NCBI RefSeq assembly: GCF_007989105.1
Contig: NZ_BJVK01000001.1
Location: forward strand, 118,749 to 182,748
DNA length: 64,000 bases
Origin: Lentilactobacillus kefiri
GTDB lineage: Bacteria; Bacillota; Bacilli; Lactobacillales; Lactobacillaceae
Reading direction: 5' to 3'
In this document: piece after piece, positions 1 through 9,775 of the stretch
How the letters are laid out: the number at the start of each line of letters is the position of its first letter
Numbering within the stretch: the stretch's first letter is position 1
Program-made: the position numbers and the translations under genes
The notes under the pieces: generated by a model
Database searches by the model: none
Told to the model about the DNA's origin: nothing
The model's input: the letters and a program-made list of their open reading frames with translations, nothing else

Positions 1-744
1 GAAAACCGCCTTATCTTATCTCATAAGGCTATCGTTCAAGCTGCCAAGGCAGAAGAACGTGAAAAGTTAATGCAAACCCTTCATGAAGGCGACATTGTTG
101 AAGGAACCGTTGCTCGTCTTACCAGCTTTGGTGCGTTCGTTGACCTTGGCGGCATGGACGGATTGGTTCATGTTTCTCAAATCGCTTATGAACGTGTTGA
201 TAAGCCTTCTGATGTCCTTAAAGTTGGCCAAACGGTTAAAGTTAAGGTATTGTCAGTTGACTTCGATCGTAACCGAATCTCACTTTCTATCAAACAAACT
301 CTTCCAGAACCTTGGGACGGAATCGAAGAAAAAGCACCTGTTGGTAGTGTCCTTGAAGGTACAGTTAAGCGCCTTGTTGACTTTGGTGCCTTTGTTGAAG
401 TGTTCCCAGGTGTTGAGGGATTAGTTCATATTTCTCAAATCGCTCATGAACACATTGACACTCCTGCCGATGTGTTGAAGGTCGGCGAGAAGATCAAGGT
501 CAAGGTTCTTGACGTTGATACTGACAGAAAGCGTTTGGCATTATCAATTAAAGCTTTGACTGATGCTCCAGAAGGAGAAGACAAGCCAAAGAAGTCAAAC
601 AAACGACCATCACGACCATCACGTCAATCTCATAATCGTCCAATCAGTAATGCTCCGGAAGAAGAAACCGGCTTTACTTTGGGTGACATCATTGGTGACG
701 AATTGAAGAAATCCGGCAACAATGACGATGATGATAACAAATAA
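1..744 (+). CDS. rpsA: 30S ribosomal protein S1-like, 3' part only
   Basis: RNA-binding S1-repeat protein that helps mRNA engage the small ribosomal subunit. The frame is open from base 1, so the start lies outside the window; 247 residues are visible. Two full S1 (OB-fold) repeats follow each other, at about residues 28-100 and 113-185, each with the FGAFV and GLVHxSQIA signatures. The last 60 residues are a basic, Arg/Ser-rich linker ending in an acidic Asp run. Firmicute S1 homologues usually carry four repeats, so about half the protein is missing to the left. It lies just upstream of der, a common Lactobacillaceae order, with a hairpin terminator between them. The family call is safe; a strict S1 role in Gram-positives is family knowledge. 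Confidence 0.93.
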   Translation, partial: ENRLILSHKAIVQAAKAEEREKLMQTLHEGDIVEGTVARLTSFGAFVDLGGMDGLVHVSQIAYERVDKPSDVLKVGQTVKVKVLSVDFDRNRISLSIKQTLPEPWDGIEEKAPVGSVLEGTVKRLVDFGAFVEVFPGVEGLVHISQIAHEHIDTPADVLKVGEKIKVKVLDVDTDRKRLALSIKALTDAPEGEDKPKKSNKRPSRPSRQSHNRPISNAPEEETGFTLGDIIGDELKKSGNNDDDDNK

Positions 745-763
745 TCATTATTTTTAAATCATG

Positions 764-806
764 AAAAGGGGCTGGAAACAAAACGTAAGTTTTGTCCCAG
801 CTCTTT
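764..806 (+). terminator. Rho-independent terminator after rpsA
   Basis: Long interrupted hairpin: outer arms AAAAGGGGCTGG and CCAGCTCTTTT, inner arms CAAAAC and GTTTTG around the loop GTAA, then a T-rich tail. No clear promoter follows before der, so der may depend on read-through past this hairpin. Confidence 0.75.
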
Positions 807-841
807 TCTTTCTGAATTTACTTAGCAAGGGAGGGATTTAT

Positions 842-2149
842 ATGGCATTGCCAACAGTTGCATTTATTGGCCGTCCTAATGTTGGAAAGTCGACAATCTT
901 CAATCGGATTGCCGGTGATCGAATTTCAATTGTCGAAGATACACCTGGTGTTACCCGTGACCGAATTTATTCTCACGGTGAATGGCTTGCAACAAAGTTT
1001 GCCATGATCGATACAGGTGGTATTCAAATTAGTGATGCACCATTTGCAACTCAGATTAAGAGTCAGGCTGAAATTGCCATTGATGAAGCCGACGTCATTG
1101 TCTTCATCGTGAGTGGTAAAGAAGGTGTCACAGCTGACGATGAACTAGTTGCCAAGATCTTATACAAAAGTGACAAACCGGTTGTTCTGGCAGCCAACAA
1201 AGTTGATAATCCAAAAAGTCGGGAAGATATTTACGACTTTTATTCTCTTGGTTTTGGCGATCCGATGCCAATCTCAGGGGTCCATGGTCTTGGATTAGGT
1301 GATTTACTCGACAAAGTTGTTGAGAAGTTCCCCAAGACGGATGAAAAAACTGACAACGACGACATTCGATTCAGTATTATCGGTCGCCCAAACGTTGGGA
1401 AATCTTCACTGGTTAACGCCCTTTTGGGTGAAGACCGAGTTATTGTCTCAGATATCGCGGGAACGACTCGGGATGCCATTGACACTCGATTTGAGGCTGA
1501 TGGGATCAAGTTCACGATGGTTGATACTGCCGGAATCCGAAAACGTGGAAAAGTTTACGAAAATACCGAGCGTTATAGCGTGATGCGGGCAATGAAAGCC
1601 ATTGACCAAAGTGACGTTATCTTGTTTGTTATGAATGCTGAAGAAGGCATCCGTGAGCAGGATAAGAAGGTTGCCGGATATGCTCATGAAGCCGGGAAAG
1701 CGATTATCACGGTTGTCAATAAGTGGGATACACTCAAAAAGACCAACCACACTCAGCAGGACTTTGAAACATTGATTCGTAATGAGTTTCAATACATGGC
1801 TTATTCCCCAATCATCTTCGTGTCCGCGGTTACCAAGCAGCGAGTGGAAAAGCTGCCGGAATTAATTAAACGGGCTTATGACAATCATGAAAAGCGGGTT
1901 CAATCTTCTGCTTTGAACGATGTCATTATGGATGCCGTTGCGGTCCATCCAACCCCAACCGTCAATGGTAAACGGCTGCGGATTTATTACGCAACTCAAG
2001 TCAAATCCGGGCCACCAACTTTTGTGGTTTTTGTCAACAATCCAGATTTGATGCATTTCTCTTATGTCAGGTTCCTTGAAAATCAAATTCGTGATAATTT
2101 TGATTTTACCGGAACACCGATCAAAATCATCAAAAGAAGCCGAAAGTAA
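842..2149 (+). CDS. der: Ribosome biogenesis GTPase Der (EngA)
   Basis: Essential double GTPase that acts in 50S subunit maturation. The start is the ATG at 842, preceded by AAGGGAGGG; an in-frame ATG at 761 lies in the terminator and is not used. Domain 1 has the P-loop GRPNVGKS near residue 10, DTPG/DTGG switch motifs and NKVD. Domain 2 repeats GRPNVGKS near residue 183, then DTAG and NKWD. A C-terminal KH-like domain ends in a basic tail. The length, 435 residues, is usual. It sits between the S1 gene and hup. No unusual residue is seen. Confidence 0.97.
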   Translation: MALPTVAFIGRPNVGKSTIFNRIAGDRISIVEDTPGVTRDRIYSHGEWLATKFAMIDTGGIQISDAPFATQIKSQAEIAIDEADVIVFIVSGKEGVTADDELVAKILYKSDKPVVLAANKVDNPKSREDIYDFYSLGFGDPMPISGVHGLGLGDLLDKVVEKFPKTDEKTDNDDIRFSIIGRPNVGKSSLVNALLGEDRVIVSDIAGTTRDAIDTRFEADGIKFTMVDTAGIRKRGKVYENTERYSVMRAMKAIDQSDVILFVMNAEEGIREQDKKVAGYAHEAGKAIITVVNKWDTLKKTNHTQQDFETLIRNEFQYMAYSPIIFVSAVTKQRVEKLPELIKRAYDNHEKRVQSSALNDVIMDAVAVHPTPTVNGKRLRIYYATQVKSGPPTFVVFVNNPDLMHFSYVRFLENQIRDNFDFTGTPIKIIKRSRK

Positions 2150-2220
2150 GGGAAAAGTGACCAATTTTTAACGAAATCTTGATATTTAGGCGTTTATCGG
2201 CACTAAATTTGCCAAAAGCA

Positions 2221-2249
2221 TTGCAATGACGGCATTCTTATGCTATCTT
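2221..2249 (+). promoter_or_regulatory. hup promoter
   Basis: A -35 TTGCAA at 2221-2226, 17-bp spacer and an extended -10 (TGC then TATCTT at 2244-2249). Initiation near 2256 would leave a leader of about 100 nt before the hup start. Confidence 0.6.
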
Positions 2250-2291
2250 TGAAAAAGAAATGATGCTACGAAAGGCGTTGTTTTAGCATTC

Positions 2292-2309
2292 CAAATTCTT
2301 CGGAATTTG
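2292..2309 (+). other. UUCG-capped hairpin in the hup leader
   Basis: Perfect 7-bp stem CAAATTC / GAATTTG closed by a TTCG tetraloop, about 48 nt upstream of the hup start. It has no T-tract, so it is not a terminator. It may stabilise the 5' end of this very abundant mRNA; that role is inference. Confidence 0.55.
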
Positions 2310-2356
2310 ACTTGCAATGTTTTACATACCTATCTTTGAGGGAGGTGAATACACTC

Positions 2357-2632
2357 ATGGCAAATAAAGCAGAATTAGTAACCAACGTTGCAACTGCAAC
2401 TGGTTTAACTAAAAAAGATGCTACATCAGCTGTGGATGCAGTATTTGAATCAATCCAAGCTAGTTTAGCAAAAGGTGACAAAGTTCAATTGATCGGTTTC
2501 GGTAACTTCGAAGTACGTCAACGTGCCGCTCGTAAGGGCCGTAACCCACAAACAGGTCAAGAAATTCAAATTCCTGCAAGCAAGGTACCAGCTTTCAAAC
2601 CTGGTAAGGCGCTCAAGGATGCTGTTAAATAG
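2357..2632 (+). CDS. hup: Nucleoid-associated protein HU
   Basis: Small histone-like DNA-bending protein that compacts the nucleoid as a dimer. The 91-residue length is exact for HU. Visible signatures are the helical N-terminus MANKAELV, the [21 protein letters not shown] beta-arm region around residues 46-66 and the C-terminal [14 protein letters not shown]. The start is fixed by GAGGGAGGTG 10 nt upstream. It is monocistronic, with its own promoter, a long leader containing a UUCG hairpin and a strong terminator. Confidence 0.98.
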   Translation: MANKAELVTNVATATGLTKKDATSAVDAVFESIQASLAKGDKVQLIGFGNFEVRQRAARKGRNPQTGQEIQIPASKVPAFKPGKALKDAVK

Positions 2633-2644
2633 TATTCATCTGTT

Positions 2645-2679
2645 AAGCCAGAACGGCATTTGTCGGGCTGGCTTTTTTT
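2645..2679 (+). terminator. Terminator after hup
   Basis: Stem AAGCCAG / CTGGCTT with a loop of about 16 nt, followed by seven T residues. Confidence 0.85.
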
Positions 2680-2699
2680 ATACACTTTGGAGGACAAAC

Positions 2700-3956
2700 A
2701 TGAGTTATTCAAAAAAGGCACTTGATCAACTTGAAGGCGGCCAAATCGATGATTTTAAAAAATCATTTCAGCAGGCATTGGACAATGATTCGGATGATTT
2801 GTTGTATTCGCTTGCTGAAGAGCTGTATTCACTTGGTTTTTCCAACTACTCAAATACTATTTACGAAAAACTATTTAAAAAATATCCTGACGATGATGGA
2901 TTAAAAATTAATTTGGCTGAATTAGCCATTGATGACGATAAGGATGATAAAGCCCTTAATTATTTATCACAGGTTTCATCTGACTCCGACGAATACGTCC
3001 GTTCTTTGATGGTAGCGGCCGATTTATACCAGACCCAGGGAATGTTCGAGATCAGTGAGCAAAAGCTCTTAGAGGCCCAAAAATTGGCCCCTGATGAGGA
3101 TGTCATCAAGTTTGCACTCGCTGAATTCTATTTTACGACCAGAAACTATCGGAAAGCCATCAATTTATACTTGAGTTTAATTACTTCCGGAACATTGGAG
3201 ATGTCTTCCGTCAACCTGGTTGAACGGCTGGGCGTATCCTATGCTGAAATCGGTAAGTTCGAACAGGCAATCGGTTATTTGGAACAAATCAAACCGATTA
3301 ATATGAACAGTGATGTTAAGTTTGAACTGGCATTCACCTACTTCAACTTAAAAGAATACCAAAAGGCCATCAAGGCATTTGAGGATTTGCGTGATTCCGA
3401 TCCGCAATATAGTTCACTGTATCCTTACCTGGCTGACTCTTTTGTTAATTTGAAACGGGTCGATGAAGCCTTAAAGGCTATCCAAGAAGGGATTTCGATT
3501 GACCAATTTAACGAAAAGATTTGGCAGAAAGCCGGTCAAATTGCGTTAATGGCCAATGAGGACGATCTGGCTTTGAAGTATTTGAAAAAAGGCCATGAAA
3601 TCGCCCCTGACGACATGGAGATCTTAACCTTACTATCTGACTGGTATGTTTCCCACGAGCGTTACAGCGACAATTTGACGCTTCTGGAAGGGGTATTTGA
3701 GGAACACGTCGTCGATGCACACTTGGCATACAATTTGGCATTATCTTATCAAAATACCGGTGATACCAAAAAAGCTGCCAAGAATTACGAATTGGCGGCC
3801 AATGAATTGTCGGATAATCCTGAATTTCTCAAGCGGGCAACATTATTCTACCGGGAAGCCGGCAAACCCGATGAGGAACGCAAATACCTTAAGAAGTATC
3901 TGGACATTGTTCCAGGAGATATTGAAATGGAAGCAATGTGGGACGAGTTCGAATAA
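2700..3956 (+). CDS. Tetratricopeptide-repeat protein (YpiA-like)
   Basis: A 418-residue cytosolic protein made almost wholly of helical TPR units, for example AEIGKFEQAIGYLEQIKPIN and FNLKEYQKAIKAFEDLRDSD. The acidic, mainly helical composition and the lack of a signal peptide or membrane segment point to a scaffolding or protein-interaction role. It follows hup, as TPR genes do in many lactobacilli, and resembles Bacillus YpiA in architecture. The start ATG at 2700 has GGAGGA upstream. The precise function is unknown; only the TPR fold is supported by the sequence. Confidence 0.85.
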   Translation: MSYSKKALDQLEGGQIDDFKKSFQQALDNDSDDLLYSLAEELYSLGFSNYSNTIYEKLFKKYPDDDGLKINLAELAIDDDKDDKALNYLSQVSSDSDEYVRSLMVAADLYQTQGMFEISEQKLLEAQKLAPDEDVIKFALAEFYFTTRNYRKAINLYLSLITSGTLEMSSVNLVERLGVSYAEIGKFEQAIGYLEQIKPINMNSDVKFELAFTYFNLKEYQKAIKAFEDLRDSDPQYSSLYPYLADSFVNLKRVDEALKAIQEGISIDQFNEKIWQKAGQIALMANEDDLALKYLKKGHEIAPDDMEILTLLSDWYVSHERYSDNLTLLEGVFEEHVVDAHLAYNLALSYQNTGDTKKAAKNYELAANELSDNPEFLKRATLFYREAGKPDEERKYLKKYLDIVPGDIEMEAMWDEFE

Positions 3957-3989
3957 ATTAAAATATTGATTTTACAATCCACACAAAAG

Positions 3990-4022
3990 AAAGGGACCAC
4001 CGATTCATTCGGCGGTCCCTTA
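3990..4022. terminator. Bidirectional terminator between the TPR gene and yitT
   Basis: Stem AAGGGACCACCG / CGGCGGTCCCTT with one mismatch and a 7-nt loop, A-rich on the left and T/A-rich on the right. It can serve both convergent genes. Confidence 0.8.
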
Positions 4023-4035
4023 ACTACATATTGAG

Positions 4036-4926
4036 TTATATTAATTTGAAACGCTTTGGTCGTTTGTAAGTAAATCCTTCACCAATCGCTTCGTTGACTT
4101 CGATAATCGAAATAAAGGCTTCTTCATCGATGGATTCAACCAGTTTCTTTAACGTATGCAGTTCACTGGGTGAAACGACACAGTAGACAATCTGCTTGGA
4201 TTTATGTGAGTAGCCACCCTCGGCATTGAGAAAGGTAACCCCGCGGTGCAGTTCTTCTTGAATGGCATTTGAAATTTTCTCAGATTCATTGCTGATGATC
4301 AGAATTCCTCGAGCCGTGTAAGCACCACGCTGGGTGAAATTGACAATCACTGAAAAAATCCAAACGTAAATTAACGTATATGCCATCTGGCGGATATTTA
4401 AATAAATCAATGATGACAGCAAAACAATCACATCAATGGTTAGAAGTGTTTGCCCCATTTGAACCCCTTTGAATCTTTCAAAGAGGCGGGCAACAATATC
4501 CACACCACCCGTTGTCCCGCCAAACCGGTAAACAATTCCACAGCCAAAACCGCCGAACAAACCGGCACCAATGGCCGAAAGCAGGAGGTCGTGGTCAATA
4601 TTAATCACGATTGGCACCCGCTGCCAAATCCATAAAAAGATTGCCAAGGCAATCGTGCCATATAAAGTGTAAAACATGTCTTTCTTACCGAGAAATTTAT
4701 AGCCAATTGCAAACAATGGCACGTTGACCAGGATTGTTGAATAGGCCGGGTCAATATGAAATAATGCCCGTAAAATCAGCGTAATACCGGTAACACCACC
4801 GTCAGCTAAATGATTATAAATGTTAAAGAAGACAATTCCGAACGAATAAATTGCTGTTCCTGCCGCAATGACGAACAGGTCGACAAATGAAATATCAAGT
4901 TTAAAGCGGCTTTCTTTTTTAGCCAT
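4036..4926 (-). CDS. YitT family membrane protein
   Basis: A 296-residue integral membrane protein with five or six predicted membrane helices (VDLFVIAAGTAIYSFGIVFF, ILVNVPLFAIGYKFLG, and a Gly-rich GAGLFGGFGCGIVYRFGG segment typical of the DUF161/YitT domain). A C-terminal soluble DUF2179 domain of about 80 residues follows. The start at 4926 is chosen over an in-frame ATG 36 nt upstream because AGGGAGG precedes it. The substrate or role of YitT proteins is not established. It is a single minus-strand gene with its own promoter. Confidence 0.85.
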   Translation of the reverse strand: MAKKESRFKLDISFVDLFVIAAGTAIYSFGIVFFNIYNHLADGGVTGITLILRALFHIDPAYSTILVNVPLFAIGYKFLGKKDMFYTLYGTIALAIFLWIWQRVPIVINIDHDLLLSAIGAGLFGGFGCGIVYRFGGTTGGVDIVARLFERFKGVQMGQTLLTIDVIVLLSSLIYLNIRQMAYTLIYVWIFSVIVNFTQRGAYTARGILIISNESEKISNAIQEELHRGVTFLNAEGGYSHKSKQIVYCVVSPSELHTLKKLVESIDEEAFISIIEVNEAIGEGFTYKRPKRFKLI

Positions 4927-4957
4927 CGTTTTTCCTCCCTGAATGATCTGACAACTT

Positions 4958-4987
4958 ATCATAGCAATTCTAGTTCAAGATTGGCAA
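4958..4987 (-). promoter_or_regulatory. yitT promoter
   Basis: On the minus strand: -35 TTGCCA (4982-4987), 18-bp spacer, -10 TATGAT (4958-4963) preceded by TGC. Confidence 0.6.
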
Positions 4988-5004
4988 TCATTTCTGCGTT
5001 CTTT

Positions 5005-5032
5005 TTGTTTCACGTCGAATTTCTGTTAAAAT
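5005..5032 (+). promoter_or_regulatory. Promoter of the cca operon
   Basis: -35 TTGTTT (5005-5010), 16-bp spacer, -10 TAAAAT (5027-5032), about 25 nt upstream of the first possible cca start. Confidence 0.5.
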
Positions 5033-5056
5033 TACATAAGGATAAATATTAAATGG

Positions 5057-6268
5057 ATGGCGATTATTGTGCGGATGGTAGAGATTCCCAAAGAGTTTCA
5101 TGAGGCATTACCAATTTTACAAAAAATTGAGGCTGCGGGTTACGAGGCTTACTTCGTTGGTGGTTCGGTCAGAGATACGATTTTAAAACGGCCAATTCAC
5201 GACGTTGATATCGCAACCAGTGCGTATCCAAGCGAAGTTAAATCATTATTTAAGCGAACAGTTGATACCGGAATCGAGCATGGCACGGTGATGATCCTTG
5301 ACCACGGAACCGGTTATGAGGTTACAACTTTTCGAACCGAGTCAGGTTATCAGGATTATCGACGCCCGGATAAGGTAACGTTTGTGCGTTCATTAAAAGA
5401 AGATTTAAAACGCCGTGATTTTACGATTAATGCCCTGGCATTAGCTGAGGATGGCCAAATTACCGACTTGTTCGGCGGCTTGGCCGATATTAGGAAAAAA
5501 ATCATTCGGGCAGTCGGCGATCCCAACGAGCGGTTCAACGAAGATGCATTGAGAATGATGCGGGCAGTTCGATTTGCGAGCCAGCTTGATTTTCGCATCG
5601 AGGATGCAACAATGGCCGGTATTAAAAAGCACAGCGCGCTTTTGGAAAAAATTGCGGTTGAGCGTTCCCACACTGAATTTGTCAAAATGATGCTCGGAGT
5701 TGATGCCGAAAATGGCTTGAATATCATGCTTGAGACCAATTTATATCAGCATGTTCCGGTTCTAAAAGATTATTTGCCTCAGCTCCAAGAAATTGTTGCC
5801 AGCAAATTTCACCTGACCAATGAGGCCCAAGTTTGGTCCTTGTTGGCATTTAAATTTGGATTTTCTGCCAAACAGATTTCTTCATTTTTGAAAAAGTGGA
5901 AGACTGCCAATAAAATAATTAATGATGTTATACTTACCACTGAATTGCTTTTTTCAATTGCTAAGCATGATGTTTCAAATGCCGACTTATATCACGCGGG
6001 CGCTGCCAATGTTGACAACGCCGTAATCGTGACCGCAGATCAGGCAAAAACTGCTGGACTGCAAGAGCGATATAATAATCTGCCAATCAAAAACAAGAAA
6101 CAGCTTCGAATAACTGGTGGTGATTTGATCAAACGAGGTGTCTTAAAACCCAGTCCGCAACTTGGCAAGGTTTTGGATTATCTTGAACACAGTGTCGTTG
6201 CCGGCAAGATTCTCAATCAACCCGAGAATCTTGTTAACGCAGCGATTAACTTTCTAAATGAGGACTGA
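5057..6268 (+). CDS. cca: CCA-adding tRNA nucleotidyltransferase
   Basis: Adds or repairs the 3' CCA end of tRNAs. A class II nucleotidyltransferase: the N-terminal head has GGSVRD near residue 36, the DVDIATSA catalytic carboxylate motif near residue 50, and RRDFTINALA. The neck motif NEDALRMMRAVRFASQ follows near residue 161. At 403 residues it matches the 390-400 usual for firmicutes. The start is uncertain: ATG 5057, GTG 5069 and ATG 5075 are all in frame and the ribosome binding site is weak. It heads a run in which the ABC-F gene starts 7 nt after its stop. Confidence 0.95.
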   Translation: MAIIVRMVEIPKEFHEALPILQKIEAAGYEAYFVGGSVRDTILKRPIHDVDIATSAYPSEVKSLFKRTVDTGIEHGTVMILDHGTGYEVTTFRTESGYQDYRRPDKVTFVRSLKEDLKRRDFTINALALAEDGQITDLFGGLADIRKKIIRAVGDPNERFNEDALRMMRAVRFASQLDFRIEDATMAGIKKHSALLEKIAVERSHTEFVKMMLGVDAENGLNIMLETNLYQHVPVLKDYLPQLQEIVASKFHLTNEAQVWSLLAFKFGFSAKQISSFLKKWKTANKIINDVILTTELLFSIAKHDVSNADLYHAGAANVDNAVIVTADQAKTAGLQERYNNLPIKNKKQLRITGGDLIKRGVLKPSPQLGKVLDYLEHSVVAGKILNQPENLVNAAINFLNED

Positions 6269-6275
6269 TAACTGA

Positions 6276-8192
6276 ATGCAAACAATGCGTGTTGAAAATC
6301 TAACAAAAACGTACGGTGAAAAAACGTTATTTGATAAGCTGAACTTTATCATCAACGAACACGATCGAATCGGGTTAATTGGAACCAACGGAACCGGAAA
6401 GACCTCTTTACTAAATGCTATTTCCGGCCTTGACCAGGATTCAACCGGTGATATCATTACTTCAAAATCTTACACGATTGGTTATTTAAAACAGGATCCG
6501 GAATTGGATAACAATTTGTCCATTATGGATGCCGTTTTCTCAGGTTCACAGGCAGTTTACCGGACCATTCGAAATTACGAGGCAGCCTTAAAAGAATATT
6601 CTGCTCATCCTGAAGATGCGGATGCCACCAAGCGGTATACCAAGGCTGAAGCTCGAATGAATGAAGAGGATGCCTGGAATGCTCAAAATGATGTTAAAAC
6701 GATCTTGAACCAACTCAAGATTACCGACTATAATCAAAAGATTTCCGAACTATCCGGAGGTCAGCGTCGGCGGGTTGGCTTGGCTCAGGTTTTAATTCAG
6801 GCGCCAAACTTACTGTTGCTGGATGAACCGACCAACCATCTTGATTTTAACTCAATTGACTGGTTGGAAAATTATTTGGCCGGTTACAAGGGGTCTTTAA
6901 TTGTTGTTACTCATGATCGATACTTCCTTGACCATGTTGCCAACAAGATTTGGGAATTATCGTTTGGTAAACTTTACCAGTATGAAGGTAATTACCAAGC
7001 ATACGTTCAGCAAAAAGCAACCCGGGTTCAGGGCGAAATTCAAGCTGAACATAAGACCCAGCAGCTTTACAAGCAAGAATTGGCATGGATGAAGACCGGT
7101 GCCAAAGCTCGTTCAACAAAGCAACAGGCCCGAATCAATCGATTTAACGATCTCAAAGATAACGTCGGTAATCTTCAATTGGATCAAAACGTGAATATTT
7201 CTTTGGGTCAAACCAGACTTGGAAAAGAAGTTCTTAAAATGAAGGACGCCAATCTGACGATTGACGGCAAAACCATTCTGAAGGACTTCAACATTTTGGT
7301 TCAGCCAAACGAGCGGATTGGAATCAGCGGTGAAAATGGTGCCGGAAAGACCAGTCTGCTGAACGTTATTGCCGGCCGGTTGAAGCTTGATTCCGGAATC
7401 ATCAAAGTTGGTGAAACCGTTAAGATTGCTTATTATACCCAGTTAACCGAACCAATTCCCGAAGATAAACGGGTCATCAGCTATTTAAGTGAAGTTGGTC
7501 AACAGGTGACTGATAATACCGGAAACAAGATTAGTGTTGCTGAATTGCTGGAAGAATTTTTGTTCCCAAGATTTATGCACGGTACATTGATCCGGAAACT
7601 TTCCGGTGGTGAAAAGAGACGGTTGTATCTTTTGAAATTGTTGATGCAGCAGCCAAATGTTTTACTGCTGGATGAGCCGACAAATGATTTGGATATTGCC
7701 ACACTGACGGTTTTGGAAGATTATATTTCCAAATTTCAAGGGACAGTTATTACCGTTTCCCATGACCGTTACTTCTTGGACAAAGTTGCCGATAGACTGT
7801 TGATATTTAAAGGTAACGGCGTCATTGAAGAGCATCGGGGCCGTTTCACAGACTATTTAGCTTCATTAAAAAAGGCTCCCAAACAGACAGCAAAACCGGC
7901 CAAAGCTTCCGTTGAGAAGACGGATTCCCAGCCGGCTGCCAAAAGTGATACCCACTCATCCGATACCAAGACTAAAAAGAAGCTGACCTACTCTGAAAAA
8001 ATTGAGTACGATCATATCGAAGACGATATTGAAAAGCTTGAGTCTCAGGTTGAAGATATTGATAAGCAAATGCAGTCCAACGGCTCAGATTATGATAAAC
8101 TCGCTGATCTTCAGGCTAAAAAGGATAAATTATCTGCAGAAGCCGATAAAAAGATGAAGCGTTGGGAATATCTAAGTGAATACGCCGAATAA
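6276..8192 (+). CDS. ABC-F family ATPase (Uup-like)
   Basis: A soluble duplicated ATP-binding cassette protein without membrane domains, of the ABC-F class that acts on ribosomes or nucleic acid. Cassette 1: Walker A GTNGTGKTS (about residue 36), signature LSGGQRRRV, Walker B LLLLDEPTNHLD. Cassette 2: GENGAGKTS, LSGGEKRRL, VLLLDEPTNDLD. An inter-domain linker and a C-terminal charged coiled coil (about 560-638, rich in Glu/Lys/Asp) fit the Uup-type ABC_tran_CTD subgroup. At 638 residues it is full length. A housekeeping role is more likely than an antibiotic-protection role, judging from the conserved cca neighbourhood. Confidence 0.9.
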   Translation: MQTMRVENLTKTYGEKTLFDKLNFIINEHDRIGLIGTNGTGKTSLLNAISGLDQDSTGDIITSKSYTIGYLKQDPELDNNLSIMDAVFSGSQAVYRTIRNYEAALKEYSAHPEDADATKRYTKAEARMNEEDAWNAQNDVKTILNQLKITDYNQKISELSGGQRRRVGLAQVLIQAPNLLLLDEPTNHLDFNSIDWLENYLAGYKGSLIVVTHDRYFLDHVANKIWELSFGKLYQYEGNYQAYVQQKATRVQGEIQAEHKTQQLYKQELAWMKTGAKARSTKQQARINRFNDLKDNVGNLQLDQNVNISLGQTRLGKEVLKMKDANLTIDGKTILKDFNILVQPNERIGISGENGAGKTSLLNVIAGRLKLDSGIIKVGETVKIAYYTQLTEPIPEDKRVISYLSEVGQQVTDNTGNKISVAELLEEFLFPRFMHGTLIRKLSGGEKRRLYLLKLLMQQPNVLLLDEPTNDLDIATLTVLEDYISKFQGTVITVSHDRYFLDKVADRLLIFKGNGVIEEHRGRFTDYLASLKKAPKQTAKPAKASVEKTDSQPAAKSDTHSSDTKTKKKLTYSEKIEYDHIEDDIEKLESQVEDIDKQMQSNGSDYDKLADLQAKKDKLSAEADKKMKRWEYLSEYAE

Positions 8193-8228
8193 TTACACTA
8201 AAACGTTCTTTTAAAAAGGAGAATTGCC

Positions 8229-9179
8229 ATGTTAGAAGATGCATATTTAGACCTTGCCCGTTATGTTTTGGAGAATGGCCACAAGAAACCCGATCGGACC
8301 CATACCGGAACCATTAGCACTTTCGGTTATCAAATGCGATTCGATTTATCTAAAGGATTTCCGTTATTAACCACTAAAAAAGTACCTTTTGGTTTAATCA
8401 AAAGTGAATTGTTGTGGTTCTTAAAAGGGGACACCAACATTCAATTCCTGCTCAAACATAAAAACCATATTTGGGACGAATGGGCTTTTGAAAAGTTTGT
8501 TAACTCAAAAGACTACACTGGTCCTGATATGACCGACTTTTCTCATCGGGCCCAGAAGGATCCGAAATTTAGCAAAGTTTATCATGAACAAAAGAAATTG
8601 TTCTGTAAACGAGTTGTTGAAGATGATGAGTTTGCCAAGAAATATGGTGACCTCGGTCTTGTTTATGGCAGTCAGTGGCGGGCTTGGAAGACATCCAAGG
8701 GCGGCACGATTGACCAAATCAAGAACGTGATTGACTTAATTAAAACTCATCCCGATTCAAGACGAATGATTGTTTCCGCATGGAATCCTGAGGATGTCCC
8801 AACGATGGCATTGCCACCTTGCCACACACTTTTCCAATTTTACGTGAACGACGGCAAATTAAGCTGCCAGTTATATCAACGTTCAGGCGATATTTTTCTG
8901 GGGGTTCCATATAACATTGCCAGTTACGCTTTGTTGACTTCAATGATTGCCAGAGAATGTGGTCTTGAAGTTGGCGATTTTGTTCATACTTTCGGTGATG
9001 CCCACATTTACCTGAACCATATTAATCAAATTAAAGAACTCTTGTCTCGTCAGCCTCGTCAAGCACCACAACTCTGGTTGAATCCTGAAAAGAAGCACTT
9101 GGACGAGTTTGAAATGTCGGATATCAAGGTCAAAAATTATGATCCATATCCGGTTATCAAAGCACCGGTTGCTGTTTAG
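8229..9179 (+). CDS. thyA: Thymidylate synthase
   Basis: Converts dUMP to dTMP with methylene-tetrahydrofolate, giving dihydrofolate. Motifs: [19 protein letters not shown] at the phosphate-binding Arg near residue 23, the catalytic Cys in [12 protein letters not shown] near residue 198, [20 protein letters not shown], and HIYLNH near the end. The 316-residue length is the long lactobacillus form, which carries an insert in the middle (about residues 90-130). AAAGGAGAA precedes the ATG. The dihydrofolate reductase gene starts 10 nt after its stop, so the product of one enzyme feeds the next. Confidence 0.98.
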   Translation: MLEDAYLDLARYVLENGHKKPDRTHTGTISTFGYQMRFDLSKGFPLLTTKKVPFGLIKSELLWFLKGDTNIQFLLKHKNHIWDEWAFEKFVNSKDYTGPDMTDFSHRAQKDPKFSKVYHEQKKLFCKRVVEDDEFAKKYGDLGLVYGSQWRAWKTSKGGTIDQIKNVIDLIKTHPDSRRMIVSAWNPEDVPTMALPPCHTLFQFYVNDGKLSCQLYQRSGDIFLGVPYNIASYALLTSMIARECGLEVGDFVHTFGDAHIYLNHINQIKELLSRQPRQAPQLWLNPEKKHLDEFEMSDIKVKNYDPYPVIKAPVAV

Positions 9180-9189
9180 GAGGAAGCTG

Positions 9190-9675
9190 ATGTTATCTTT
9201 TATTTGGGCTGAAGACGCCAATGGTCTGATCGGAGCAGCCGGTCAATTACCATGGCGTCTTCCAGATGATATGCATTATTTCAAGCGGACAACCATGGGA
9301 AATACCATTATTTCCGGTTCACGGACTTTTCGAAGTTATAACAAGCCGTTACCTGGCCGGACCAATATCGTTATTTCCAGTCATTCGGATTTCCCGGATG
9401 GTGTTCAGGTGATTTCTTCAATCGAAAAGTTGTGTGACCTCGTTGATCAAAACCCCGATAAGCAATACATCGTAACCGGTGGTGCCAACCTGTTCTCACA
9501 GCTGTTATCACGAGTTGACCGCTTATATCGAACAAAGATTGCTCATGAATTTTCAGGTGATACATTCATGCCGAAAATTGATTATTCATTATTCAAGCAG
9601 GTAAAGTCGGTTCCCGGCGTTGTCGATGAGAAAAATAAATATCCCCATACCTTTGAAGTTTTCGATAGAAAGTAA
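9190..9675 (+). CDS. folA: Dihydrofolate reductase
   Basis: Reduces dihydrofolate to tetrahydrofolate with NADPH, recycling the ThyA product. The start ATG at 9190 has AGGAGGAAGC 5' of it; an in-frame ATG inside thyA is not used. 161 residues, normal length. Visible: the N-terminal strand SFIWAEDANGLIG, LPWRLPDDMHYFK with the catalytic Asp (first D of the DD pair), LPGRTNIVIS, and the cofactor motif VTGGANLFSQLL. It is co-transcribed with thyA. Confidence 0.97.
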   Translation: MLSFIWAEDANGLIGAAGQLPWRLPDDMHYFKRTTMGNTIISGSRTFRSYNKPLPGRTNIVISSHSDFPDGVQVISSIEKLCDLVDQNPDKQYIVTGGANLFSQLLSRVDRLYRTKIAHEFSGDTFMPKIDYSLFKQVKSVPGVVDEKNKYPHTFEVFDRK

Positions 9676-9713
9676 AATCAGTCACAAATGCTTATGAATC
9701 TTCACGGAAACTT

Positions 9714-9722
9714 TGATATAAT
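9714..9722 (+). promoter_or_regulatory. Extended -10 promoter of degV
   Basis: TGA followed by a perfect TATAAT (9717-9722), with no good -35. Initiation near 9729 gives a leader of about 47 nt. Confidence 0.5.
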
Positions 9723-9775
9723 TGTGTGTGGACTATAAATTAATTATCAATTTTGTAAAGAAACGAGTGGCGTAA

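Noticed and set aside
2307..2336. Second hup promoter (TTGACT, 18 bp, TATCTT)
   Set aside because: Its start would fall within the ribosome binding site of hup, leaving no leader; the upstream promoter is better placed.
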